Source: CAISIP01 sp031396205 (lineage in GTDB: Bacteria > Pseudomonadota > Gammaproteobacteria > Burkholderiales > Burkholderiaceae_C). Taken from it: a stretch of 64,000 nt of DNA. The DNA lies in contig JANNKH010000127.1 in NCBI GenBank assembly GCA_031396205.1, positions 124,001 through 188,000 of the forward strand, in the 5' to 3' direction. The position numbers and the translations under genes were made by a program. Positions 46,167-59,500 of the stretch are shown here, in pieces; the stretch's first letter is position 1; each line of letters opens with the position of its first letter. The notes under the pieces were generated by a model. The model made no database searches and was not told the DNA's origin. It was given only the letters and a program-made list of their open reading frames with translations.

Positions 46167-48210
46167 GACGATTCGCAAGAAACAAACCGCTACGCTCCCG
46201 TTGCCCAGCTTGCCAGCGCATGGCAGGGTTCGCGCCGTCATCGATAGTGTCCTGCCCGCCGTGGACGGTGGCAGGTTTGCCGTGAAACGGGTCGCCGGCG
46301 ATACCGTCGCGGTGCGCGCCCATTGCTTCACCGATGGCCACGATGTGCTGCGGGTGTTGCTGCGCTGGCGCCGCGAGGACGACACGGTGGTGCATGAAGT
46401 GCCGATGCAGCCCCTGGGCAATGATGTCTGGACCGCCAGCTTCGTGCCGCCGGACGTCGGCCGCTACCGCTACACCGTGTCGACCTGGGTCGACCCGTTC
46501 GAATCCTGGCGCCACGAGATGCTGCGCCGGGTCGACGCCGATGACATCCGGATCGCCTCGCGCACCGGCGCAGACGGGATCAGCGGCTGCGCGCAGCGGG
46601 CCCGCGGGGCGGACCGCAAGACGCTGACCGCCTGGGCCGCTGACTTGCAGGCAATGGCCTGCGACGCACTGGCCGAGCCGCGCGCACTCAAGGCGCTGGC
46701 GCTGGACGATACCCTGACGCGGGCGGCGCGTCGCTACCCGAATCGGGAGCATGAGACCGTGTATCCGGTCGAGTTGGCGCTGGTCGCCGATCGCGAACGC
46801 GCACGCTTTAGCACCTGGTATGAATTGTTTCCCCGTTCCTGCTCACCGGTGCCGGGGCGCCACGGCAGCTTCAAGGATGTGCACAGACGCCTCCCCGCGA
46901 TTGCCGCGATGGGATTTGACGTGCTGTATTTCCCGCCGATCCATCCGATCGGGATGCTGCAGCGCAAGGGGATGAACAACGCGCTGGTCGCCACGCCGGA
47001 CGATGTCGGCAGCCCCTGGGCGATCGGATCGGCGCTGGGCGGCCACAAGGCGATCCTGCCCGCGTTGGGCAAGCCGGCCGATTTTCGCGCGCTGGTACGC
47101 AAGGCCGGGGAACTGGGCATCGACGTGGCAATGGACATCGCATTCCAGTGCGCGCCCGACCATCCGTACGTCAAGGCGCACCCGCAATGGTTCCACTGGC
47201 GCCCTGACGGCACGGTCCAATACGCCGAGAATCCGCCCAAGAAATACCAGGACATCTATCCATTCAATTTCGAGACCGAGGACTGGCAGTCGCTGTGGAT
47301 CGAACTCAAGAGCGTGTTCGACCATTGGATCGGACAGGGCGTGACCATTTTTCGGGTCGACAACCCGCACACCAAGTCCTTTGGGTTCTGGGAATGGGTC
47401 ATCACCGAGATCAAGCGGGAACACCCGCCGGTAATTTTCCTGGCCGAGGCCTTTACGCGGCCCAAGGTCATGCACCGGCTGGCCAAGCTGGGATTTTCGC
47501 AGTCTTATACCTATTTCACCTGGCGCAACAGCAAGCGCGAGCTGCAGGAATACTTCTGCGAGCTGTCCGGTGGGCCGGGCCAGGACTATTTCAGGCCAAA
47601 CGCCTGGCCCAATACGCCGGACATCCTGCACGAGCAATTGCAAGGCGGCGAGGCGGCGGTCTACATGGCGCGCCTGGTCCTCGCCGCCACGCTGACCGCC
47701 AGCTATGGCATCTACGGCCCGGTGTTCGAGCTGCGCGAGCATCTGCCGCGCGAGCCGGGCGGCGAGGAGTACCTGGACTCGGAAAAATACCAGTTGCGGC
47801 ACTGGAACCATGACGATCCGGGCAGCCTGGCTTCGTTCATCACCCGCGTCAACCGCGTGCGGCGCGAGAACGCTGCGTTGCAGCAGGACGCAAGCCTGCG
47901 CTTTCTGCCAATCAACAACGACCAGTTGCTGGCCTATGCCAAGACATCTGGCGATGGCAGCAACGTCGTCGTCACGGTCGTAAACCTGGACCCGAACAAC
48001 ACGCAGTCCGGGTGGCTGCAACTGGATCCGGCGTCGTTGGGGCGCGACGCAGCCCAGGATTTTCAGATGCACGACCAGCTCAGCAACCAGCGCTTCACCT
48101 GGGGCGGCACGCACCACTTCGTCCGGCTCGATCCGCGCAGCGTGCCGGCCCACATCTTCGTGTTGCGCCAGCGCATCCGGGATGAGCGCGATTTCGACTA
48201 TTTTCTGTGA
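46150..48210 (+). CDS. glgE: Alpha-1,4-glucan:maltose-1-phosphate maltosyltransferase
   Basis: A 686-residue GH13 enzyme that extends alpha-glucans from maltose-1-phosphate. The nucleophile is Asp in FRVDNPHTKSFGFWEW (about residue 401) and the acid/base is Glu in FLAEAFTRP (about 431). The segment MNNALVATPDDVGSPWAIGS and the GGHKAILPALG turn are those of GlgE. The start at 46150 overlaps the end of glgB by 17 bp; an in-frame ATG at 46159 is an alternative. The substrate would come from the TreS-maltokinase protein encoded next. Confidence 0.96.
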
Positions 48211-48239
48211 CCCGCAGCCCTGATTGACCATAGCCCATC

Positions 48240-51605
<3,366 letters not shown>

Positions 51606-51618
51606 AGGAGAAACGACA

Positions 51619-52323
51619 ATGGACAACCTGGCCATTCACCTGGAGCCCGCCCGGGCCATCCTGTATCAAATTGGTTCATTCATGCCCCGCCTGCTCATCG
51701 CTGCACTGGTCGTGGTCGGCGGCTGGCTGCTGGCCAAGATCGTGCAACTTGCCGTCATCAAGGCGCTGCGCACCATCAATTTCAATGTGCTGACAGCACG
51801 CTCGGGAATGGATGGGTTTCTCAAGCAGGGTGGCGTATCGCTCGACACCACTGCGATCGTCGGGCTGCTGGTCTACTGGCTGGTGATCCTGGCCGCGCTG
51901 CTTGTCGCCTTCAACGGCCTGGGGCTGACCTACATCACCGATCTGCTGGGTCGCGTGGTCTGGTTTGTGCCCAATATCTTCGTGGCAATCCTGGTGCTCG
52001 CGTTCGGCTCGTATTTCGCGCGCTTCGTCGGTGACGCAGTGTCCACCTATTGCCACAACATCAAACTGCAGGACGCCGCGTTCCTGGGCAAGCTGGCCCA
52101 GTACGCGATCATGGTGTTCGTCGTGCTGATCGCGCTGGACCAGATCCAGGTCGGTGGCGATATCGTGCGCCTGAGCTTCCTGGTGATTCTGGCTGGCATC
52201 GTCTTCGCGTTTGCGCTGGCATTCGGCCTGGGTGGCAAGGACTGGGCCGCCGAACGCATCGCGCACTGGTGGCCGCGCGAGACCGCGGACAAGGACACAC
52301 CGGACCGCAGGCCCGGCGCATGA
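51619..52323 (+). CDS. Small mechanosensitive-channel-like membrane protein (conserved TM helix type)
   Basis: A 234-residue protein from the ATG at 51619, with ribosome site AAGGAG. The frame is open further up, inside treS, but that part is not used. It has about five membrane segments: LLIAALVVVGGWLLAKIVQ, TAIVGLLVYWLVILAALLVAFN, VVWFVPNIFVAILVLAFGSYFA, YAIMVFVVLIALDQI and LVILAGIVFAFALAFGLGG. The segments with FVPNIFVAILVLAFG and the FGLGGKD end resemble the repeated TM helix family related to MscS. The large cytosolic MscS domain is absent. The setting, within trehalose and glycogen genes, suggests an osmotic role, which is an inference. Confidence 0.75.
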   Translation: MDNLAIHLEPARAILYQIGSFMPRLLIAALVVVGGWLLAKIVQLAVIKALRTINFNVLTARSGMDGFLKQGGVSLDTTAIVGLLVYWLVILAALLVAFNGLGLTYITDLLGRVVWFVPNIFVAILVLAFGSYFARFVGDAVSTYCHNIKLQDAAFLGKLAQYAIMVFVVLIALDQIQVGGDIVRLSFLVILAGIVFAFALAFGLGGKDWAAERIAHWWPRETADKDTPDRRPGA

Positions 52324-52325
52324 GA

Positions 52326-52372
52326 CCGCCGGGCCGCTCCCAAGGCGAATCCCGCAGTGCGCAGCACGCAGG
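52326..52372 (+). repeat. Intergenic repeat copy 1, between the membrane protein gene and glgX
   Basis: CGCCGGGCCGC at 52327-52337 and CCGCAGTGCGCAGCACG at 52352-52368 recur in the same order after glgX (54589-54599 and 54616-54632). The copy starts just after a stop codon. It is probably a dispersed non-coding spacer; whether it is a REP-like element cannot be judged from one window. Confidence 0.55.
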
Positions 52373-52425
52373 GTAATCCAATTAGCCGGCACCAGCGCTG
52401 GTTCGAAACACACCAACAGGCAGGC

Positions 52426-54582
52426 ATGATGATCGATAAACCCATCACTGAAGTCTGGCCTGGCCAATCCTATCCGCGGGGTGCGCACTGGGATGGTCTG
52501 GGCGTCAATTTCGCGTTGTTCTCGCAGCACGCGGAGAAGGTCGAGTTGTGCCTGTTCGATGACGGCGGGCGCCAAGAGCGCCAGCGCATCGTGCTGCGCG
52601 AGCGCACCGACCATGTCTGGCACTGCTACCTGCCGCAGGCCCGGCCCGGGCTGGCGTATGGCTACCGGGTGCATGGTCCCTACAAGCCCGAGGAAGGGCA
52701 CCGGTTCAATCCGAACAAGCTGCTGCTCGACCCCTATGCCAAGGACATGGTCGGCCAGTTGCGCTGGAGCGACGCGCTGTACGGCTACACCGTGGGCAGT
52801 AGGCGCGAGGACTTGTCGTTCGACCGGCGCGACAGCGCGCAAATGATGCCCAAGGCCCGCGTGCTGGAGACCGCCTTTACCTGGGGCGACGACCGATCGC
52901 CGCGCATACCCTGGCAGGACATGGTGGTCTACGAACTTCATGTGCGCGGCTTCACGATGACCCACCCCGATGTGCCCGCCGCCCTGCGCGGTACCTATGC
53001 CGCACTGGGTTGTGCGCCGGTCATCGACTACCTGCGCCGTCTGGGCGTGACCACGGTCGAACTGTTGCCGGTGCACAGCTACCCCAATGACCGGCACCTG
53101 GCCGACAAAGGCCTGCAGAACTTCTGGGGCTACAACACGCTGGGCTTTTTCGCGCCACAAACACGCTACAGCGCCTCGCGCAAGGTCAAGGAGTTCAAGA
53201 CCATGGTACGTAGCTTGCACGCCGCTGGCATCGAGGTGATCCTGGACGTGGTCTACAACCATACCTGCGAAGGCAACCAACTGGGGCCGACCTTGTCGCT
53301 GCGCGGCATCGACAACGCGGCCTACTACATCGTCAACGGCGACAACCGGCGCTACTACGACGACTTCACCGGTTGCGGCAATACCGTCAACCTGGAGCAT
53401 CCACGTGCGCTGCAGCTGGTGATGGACTCGCTGCGCTACTGGGTCGAGGAAATGCATGTCGACGGATTTCGTTTCGATCTGGCCTCGGCGCTGGCGCGCG
53501 AATCGGGCAAGGTCGAGAACCTCGGTGGCTTTTTTGATGCAATTCGCCAGGATCCGGTGCTCAACCGGGTCAAACTGATCGCCGAGCCCTGGGACCTCGG
53601 CCACGGCGGCTACCAGGTCGGCAACTTCCCGCCGGGCTGGGCCGAGTGGAACGACCAGTATCGTGATCAGGTCCGAGGCTTCTGGCAAGGCGACCATGGG
53701 CTGATAAGCGATATGGCACGTCGCCTGACGGGTTCGCAAGACCTGTACGGATGGTCTGGCAAGGGGCCCAGTGCCAGTATCAATTTCGTGACCGCCCATG
53801 ACGGATTCACCCTGCATGATCTGGTCGCCTACAACGACAAGCACAATGAGGCCAATGGCGAGGACAACCGCGATGGCCACAACCACAACCTGTCGTGGAA
53901 CTGTGGCGTCGAAGGGCCGACCGACGAGCGGGAAATTCTGGCCTTGCGCGAACGCCAGAAGCGCAACCTTTTGGCCACTCTGCTGCTGTCCCAGGGTGTG
54001 CCGATGCTGCTGGCGGGCGACGAGATGGGCAACAGCCATCAGGGCAACAACAATGTCTATTGCCAGGACAACGCGCTCGGATGGCTCGACTGGAGCGCGG
54101 GCGCAGACAGATCCGCATTGCTGGAGTTCGTGCGCGAGCTTATCGCTCTTCGGCGCCGACATCCGTCGTTCCGGCGTCGCAACTTTCTGCTGGGACAGAC
54201 GGTCGAGGGCGACACGGTCAAGGACTGCGACTGGTTCAAATCCGATGGCCTACCCATGTCCCCGCCGGACTGGGACAACCACCACGCGCTGAGCGTGGGC
54301 ATGCTGCTGTCGGGCAACGGCATCACCGAACAGGGCCCCCGGGGCGAGCGATTGACCGACGACCACTTCCTGTTGTTGTTCAGTGCCCACCATGACAACA
54401 TCGCCTTCACCCTGCCGCCGCCGATGGCCGGACCGTGGAAACGCATCCTCGATACCCATGACGGCTTTGTCGCTCCGGCGCAAGGGCTGTCTCCGTATGC
54501 CACGACGGCGGTCTGGGACGCACCGGTGTACAACCTGAAGTCCCGTTCGGTGGCGCTATTGCGCAGCCAGAATCGCGCATGA
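52426..54582 (+). CDS. glgX: Glycogen debranching enzyme (GlgX-type)
   Basis: About 718 residues from the ATG at 52426; the frame is open to 52357 but that part is repeat-derived. An N-terminal CBM48 domain (GLGVNFALFSQHAEKVELCLFDD) precedes the GH13 barrel. Catalytic residues are Asp in VDGFRFDLASAL, Glu in LIAEPWDLG and Asp in TAHDGFTLHDL. The GDEMGNSHQGNNN loop is typical of GlgX. It removes alpha-1,6 branches from limit glycogen, giving linear maltooligosaccharides that TreY and TreZ could use. Confidence 0.94.
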   Translation: MMIDKPITEVWPGQSYPRGAHWDGLGVNFALFSQHAEKVELCLFDDGGRQERQRIVLRERTDHVWHCYLPQARPGLAYGYRVHGPYKPEEGHRFNPNKLLLDPYAKDMVGQLRWSDALYGYTVGSRREDLSFDRRDSAQMMPKARVLETAFTWGDDRSPRIPWQDMVVYELHVRGFTMTHPDVPAALRGTYAALGCAPVIDYLRRLGVTTVELLPVHSYPNDRHLADKGLQNFWGYNTLGFFAPQTRYSASRKVKEFKTMVRSLHAAGIEVILDVVYNHTCEGNQLGPTLSLRGIDNAAYYIVNGDNRRYYDDFTGCGNTVNLEHPRALQLVMDSLRYWVEEMHVDGFRFDLASALARESGKVENLGGFFDAIRQDPVLNRVKLIAEPWDLGHGGYQVGNFPPGWAEWNDQYRDQVRGFWQGDHGLISDMARRLTGSQDLYGWSGKGPSASINFVTAHDGFTLHDLVAYNDKHNEANGEDNRDGHNHNLSWNCGVEGPTDEREILALRERQKRNLLATLLLSQGVPMLLAGDEMGNSHQGNNNVYCQDNALGWLDWSAGADRSALLEFVRELIALRRRHPSFRRRNFLLGQTVEGDTVKDCDWFKSDGLPMSPPDWDNHHALSVGMLLSGNGITEQGPRGERLTDDHFLLLFSAHHDNIAFTLPPPMAGPWKRILDTHDGFVAPAQGLSPYATTAVWDAPVYNLKSRSVALLRSQNRA

Positions 54583-54587
54583 GCGCA

Positions 54588-54636
54588 GCGCCGGGCCGCC
54601 CCAAGCAAGCTCGCACCGCAGTGCGCAGCACGAAGG
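54588..54636 (+). repeat. Intergenic repeat copy 2, between glgX and treZ
   Basis: Second copy of the spacer described at 52326-52372, with the same two identical blocks (11 and 17 bases) and similar spacing (27 against 25 bases between block starts). It begins a few bases after the glgX stop and ends just before the treZ start. Confidence 0.55.
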
Positions 54637-54643
54637 TTGCCTG

Positions 54644-56500
54644 ATGAGCCCATACCCGTTTTCGATGCCCTTCGGTGCCACTGTGCGCGCCGGTGCCGGT
54701 GTGTCGTTCGCCCTGTGGGCGCCCAGTGTGGACAAGGTGATGCTGGAGCACGCCGCATTGGACCCGTTCACCGCCCATGCCATGCAACGCGACACACAGG
54801 GTTGGCACCGGCTGGACCTGCAGGCCGCACGGGCCGGTGACAGCTACCGCTACCGCATGCCCGATGGCCTGCGGGTACCGGATCCCGCCTCGCGCTTCAA
54901 CCCCAACGACGTACATGGAGCCAGCCAGGTCATCGACCCCACGGCCTATCGCTGGCGCGACGCCAACTGGCGCGGCCGGTCCTGGCATGAAGCAGTGGTC
55001 TATGAACTACACGTCGGCACCTTCACCTCCGAGGGCAGTTATGCAGCAGCGCAACAGCGCCTGCCTTACCTGGCGGACCTGGGCATCACCGCGGTCGAAC
55101 TCATGCCGCTGGCCGATTTCCCGGGCCGCCGCGGTTGGGGCTATGACGGCGTGTTGTTGTTCGCGCCCGAAGCGGCCTATGGCACGCCGGACGAACTGCG
55201 GGCATTTGTCGACGCAGCACATGCGCTGGGCATGATGGTCCTGGTCGACGTGGTCTACAACCATTTCGGACCTGAGGGCAATTACCTGCACGCCTATTGC
55301 CCGGAGTTCTTCAACGCCGCGCACCAAACGCCCTGGGGCGCTGCCATCAACTACGACGGCGCACAATCGCGCACCGTGCGCCAGTTCATGGTCCACAACG
55401 CACTGTACTGGCTCCAGGAGTTTCATATGGACGGCCTGCGCCTGGACGCCATCCATGCCATCCGCGACGATTCACCGCAGCACATCGTGCAAGAGATCTG
55501 CGCTGCGCTGCAGGACGGTCCAGGCAGCTCGCGCCAGGTGCACGTGGTGATGGAGAACGACGCCAACCAGGCCAGCCTGATCAAGCGCAATGCCCAGGGC
55601 GTGCCGCAATGCGGCTCGGCGCAGTGGAACGACGATATCCACCATGCGGCGCATGTGCTGGTGACCGGCGAAACCGACGGTTATTACGGCGACTTTGCCG
55701 ACTCGCCACTCGAGCGTTTCGGCAAGGCGCTGGCGCAGGGTTTTATCTACCAAGGGCAGGCATCGGCATTTCGCAACGGCGCTGCGCGCGGCGAAAACTG
55801 CGCGGGACTGCCGATGCAGGCTTTCGTGTCGTTCCTGCAAACCCACGATCAGGTCGGCAACCGGGCGATGGGCGAGCGCCTGCATGCGCTGGGTGACCTG
55901 CTGCGGCTGCGCACGGCCCTGGCCTGCGTGTTGCTGTCCCCGCATGTTCCGATGCTGTTCATGGGTGAGGAATTCGCCGCCAGCACCCCGTTCCTGTATT
56001 TCTGCGACTTCGGCCCCGAACTGGCCCGTCAGGTGGCCGATGGCCGCCGCGCCGAGTTCGGGCAATTCGCGGCCTCTGCCAGTGCGACAGCGCGCGCGGC
56101 CATTCCCGACCCGAATTTGGAGGACAGTTTCACGGCCTCTCGGCTACGCTGGGGCGAGCTTCTCACCGAGCCCCACCGCCAATGGCTCGCTGACACCCGA
56201 CATTGGCTGGCGCTCAGGCGCGAGCATTTGTTCGACCTGACGCGCGACGGGTGTTTCGCACACGCGTTTTCGTGTACCGGAAAATTGTTGCAGGTCAGCT
56301 GGACCTTGGGACCAGAAGCCGCGGCGGCCGCCGGGCACCTGCACCTGTTGGCGCATTTCGGCGCCGACCCGCTGGCGGAAGTATCACCGCCACCCGGCCG
56401 ACTGCTCTACGCCGATGGCATCGACACCGCCGCAGCGCTGGGCTGGACACTGGCGCCCGGCGCAGTGGCATTAACGCACAGCGGGGCGAATCATGCCTGA
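54644..56500 (+). CDS. treZ: Malto-oligosyltrehalose trehalohydrolase
   Basis: A 618-residue GH13 enzyme that releases trehalose from maltooligosyl-trehalose. An N-terminal CBM48-like domain (VSFALWAPSVDKVMLE) precedes the barrel. Catalytic residues are Asp in DGLRLDAIHAI, Glu in VVMENDANQ and Asp in LQTHDQVGNRAMG. It works with TreY, encoded next but frameshifted here. The stop overlaps the start of the malQ-treY gene. Confidence 0.93.
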   Translation: MSPYPFSMPFGATVRAGAGVSFALWAPSVDKVMLEHAALDPFTAHAMQRDTQGWHRLDLQAARAGDSYRYRMPDGLRVPDPASRFNPNDVHGASQVIDPTAYRWRDANWRGRSWHEAVVYELHVGTFTSEGSYAAAQQRLPYLADLGITAVELMPLADFPGRRGWGYDGVLLFAPEAAYGTPDELRAFVDAAHALGMMVLVDVVYNHFGPEGNYLHAYCPEFFNAAHQTPWGAAINYDGAQSRTVRQFMVHNALYWLQEFHMDGLRLDAIHAIRDDSPQHIVQEICAALQDGPGSSRQVHVVMENDANQASLIKRNAQGVPQCGSAQWNDDIHHAAHVLVTGETDGYYGDFADSPLERFGKALAQGFIYQGQASAFRNGAARGENCAGLPMQAFVSFLQTHDQVGNRAMGERLHALGDLLRLRTALACVLLSPHVPMLFMGEEFAASTPFLYFCDFGPELARQVADGRRAEFGQFAASASATARAAIPDPNLEDSFTASRLRWGELLTEPHRQWLADTRHWLALRREHLFDLTRDGCFAHAFSCTGKLLQVSWTLGPEAAAAAGHLHLLAHFGADPLAEVSPPPGRLLYADGIDTAAALGWTLAPGAVALTHSGANHA

Positions 56501-59500
56501 AGTCTGGAGCGACATCGCCGCGGCTGCGCTGGAGCGCCTGTGCGCGCACTTCGGTATTGCCAACCACTACCATGACGTCTGGGGCCACCACAAGCCGGTG
56601 GGCCGCGAAGCCCTGTTGGCATTGGTGGCAGAGTTCGATCCCGACGTGCATGCGCCGTGCGATCTGGCAGCGGCGTGCGACCGTGCAAAAGACAGCATCT
56701 GGAATCAGGCCATCACGCCCGTCGTCGCGATCCACGACACGACGGAGCAATGGGACCTGCGCCTGCGCATGCCGGCATCGGCAACCCTGCTGCATTGGCG
56801 CCTGTTGGATGAGTTCGATCAGATGATGCGCGAAGGCAGGGTCGACGCGCAGGCGCTGCACTGGCTCGATCATACCGATCGCGCGGGCGTCGCATGGTGC
56901 GAGCGCCGCCTGCAGCTGCATGTGCGCCTGCCTTGCGGCTACTACCGTTTGCAGGTCGATGGTCTGGCCGACGGACCGGCAGCGCAAGCGATGGTGGTAT
57001 GCGCCCCGACGCAATGCTATCGACCGCCTGCGCTGTGCGCCGGTGGCCGCGTCTGGGGGCCGGCTGTGCAGTTGTATGGGCTGCGATCGAAGCGCAACTG
57101 GGGCATCGGCGATTTTGGCGATCTGGTGCAACTGGTGCAGCAAATGGCGGCGCGGGGTGCCCAGATCATCGGACTCAATCCGCTGCATGCCCTGTTCACC
57201 CACAACCCGGCGCATGCCAGTCCGTACAGCCCATCGTCCCGGCGCCAGCTCAACGTGTTGTACATCGACGTGCCGGCCGTTGCCGACTTCGCACACTGCG
57301 AGCCGGCGCACCAGCGTGTGGTGTCGCCGGACTTCCAGCAACGGCTGGCGCGATTGCGCGCCGCGCCCCTGGTCGACTACCGGGGCGTTGCCGCTGCCAA
57401 ACTGGAGATACTGGAACTGCTCCATGCCCATTTCGCAACTCACCACCTGGGCGCGGGCGGGTCCGCGGCCGACGACCTGGGGCAGTCCTTCATCGATTTC
57501 ATCACGCAAGGCGGCGAGGCGCTACGGCGCCACGCGGTTTTCGAGGCTGTCCAGGCCCACCTGCATGCGGCAGACGCCGCGGTTTGGGGCTGGCCGATGT
57601 GGCCGTCCCAGTGGCGTGACCCGCAGGGCATGCCGGTGCAGTCCTTCGCGCACCAGCACGCCGGGCGCATCCGGTTCCATCAGTACCTGCAATGGCTGGC
57701 AGCGCAGCAGCTGGCACAGGCCAGTGCGACCTGCGCGGCACTGGGTATGGGCGTTGGCCTGTATCTGGACCTGGCCGTGTCGGTGGACCGTGGCGGCTCA
57801 GACAGCTGGAGCGACCAGGCCTGTTTCGCTGCCCGGGCCAGCGTTGGCGCACCACCGGACGAATTCAACCCGAATGGCCAGGGTTGGGGCCTGCCGCCGT
57901 TGCGGCCCGATCGGCTGCGCCAAAGCCATTACCGGTTGTTTATCGATACCCTGCGCAGCGCCATGCGCGCCGCCGGAGCGTTGCGCATCGACCATGTGAT
58001 GGGCCTGATGCGGCTGTTCTGGATTCCCGGTGGATTGTCGGCCCGTGACGGTGCCTATGTGCACTACGCGCTCGACGAAATGTTGGCCATCGTTGCGCTG
58101 GAAAGCCAGCGCAATCGTTGCATGGTGATCGGCGAAGACCTGGGCACCGTGGCCGACGCCATGCGCGACGCGCTTGCGCGCACCGATGTTTTGTCGTACC
58201 GGCTGCTGTACTTCGAGCGCCTGGGCGATGGCCAGTTCAAGGCCCCGACGTCCTATCCGCCAGCCGCGCTGGCGGCTGTCAGCACGCACGACCTGGCCAC
58301 GCTGGCCGGTTGGTGGGGCGGCCACGACCTGCAACAGCGCCTGCAGCTGGGGCTGTACCCCCAGGAAAGCCTGTTCGAAAAGCAACTCCTGGACCGGGCG
58401 CAAGAGCGCACGCGCCTGCTGCTGGCACTGCGCCACGCCGGCCTGCTGTCGGCGCCCATGATCGCGGCCGCGGCGGCCAGCACCGACCTGCCGACGCCGG
58501 TGATGCATGCGGTGCATGCCTACCTGGCCCAGGCGCCGTCGGCGGTGATGATGGTCCAGCTGGAAGATGCGCTGCTGGTGCGCGACCAGATCAACATGCC
58601 GTCCACCGTCGATGAACATCCGAACTGGCGGCGCAAGTTGCCGATCGACCTGGCAGATCTGGCAACCCACGGCGGCATGAACGCACTCGGCCAGGCCCTG
58701 TCGGCGATTCGACCGCGCCCGCTGAATTTCCCGGCCGGTGGTCACGCTTTGCAGGCCCGCATACCGCGCGCCACCTACCGGCTGCAGTTCCACAAGGACT
58801 TCGGATTCGACGCGGCAGTACAGATGCTGCCGTATCTCAAACAGTTGGGCATAAGCCATGTCTACTGTTCGCCGATCCATCGGGCCCGGGCCGGTAGCAC
58901 CCATGGATACGACGTCGTGGCGCACGATGAGATCAATCCCGAGCTCGGCGGGCCGCAGGCATTCGGGCGTTTTTGCGGCGCGCTGCAAAAGCTGGGCATG
59001 GGCCAACTGCTGGACATGGTGCCCAACCACATGGGGGTTCTGGGTGGCGACAACGCCTGGTGGAACGACGTGCTGGAGAACGGTCCGGCATCCCTGTTTG
59101 CCCAGCACTTCGACATCGACTGGCAACCGCTCAATCCGCAACTCAGGGGAAAGGTGTTGTTGCCCGTACTGGGCAACCACTATGGCGACGTGCTGACGGC
59201 TGGTGAGATGGCTGTACTGTTTCAGCCGAGTCTGGGCAGCTTTGCACTGCGCTATTGCGAGCACCAGTTCCCGCTCGCCCCGCAAACCTACCCCACCCTG
59301 CTGCAAGGCGCCCTGGGCCAGATCGACGATCCGGATCTGGTGGCCAGCCTGGGCAGCATTGCGGCCGCATTCAGCCATCTGCCTGCGCTCGGGGCTGCGC
59401 AGGGCGATACGCGCCACGAGCGCGCACGCGACAAGGAACTGCTGAAGGCCCGGCTCAGCCGTCTGGTGTCCCGCAACGATGCGGTGGCGATCGCGATCGA

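Noticed and set aside
51676..54162. 828-codon minus-strand frame over the membrane protein gene and glgX
   Set aside because: Runs through two genes with clear products on the plus strand; no motif of its own.
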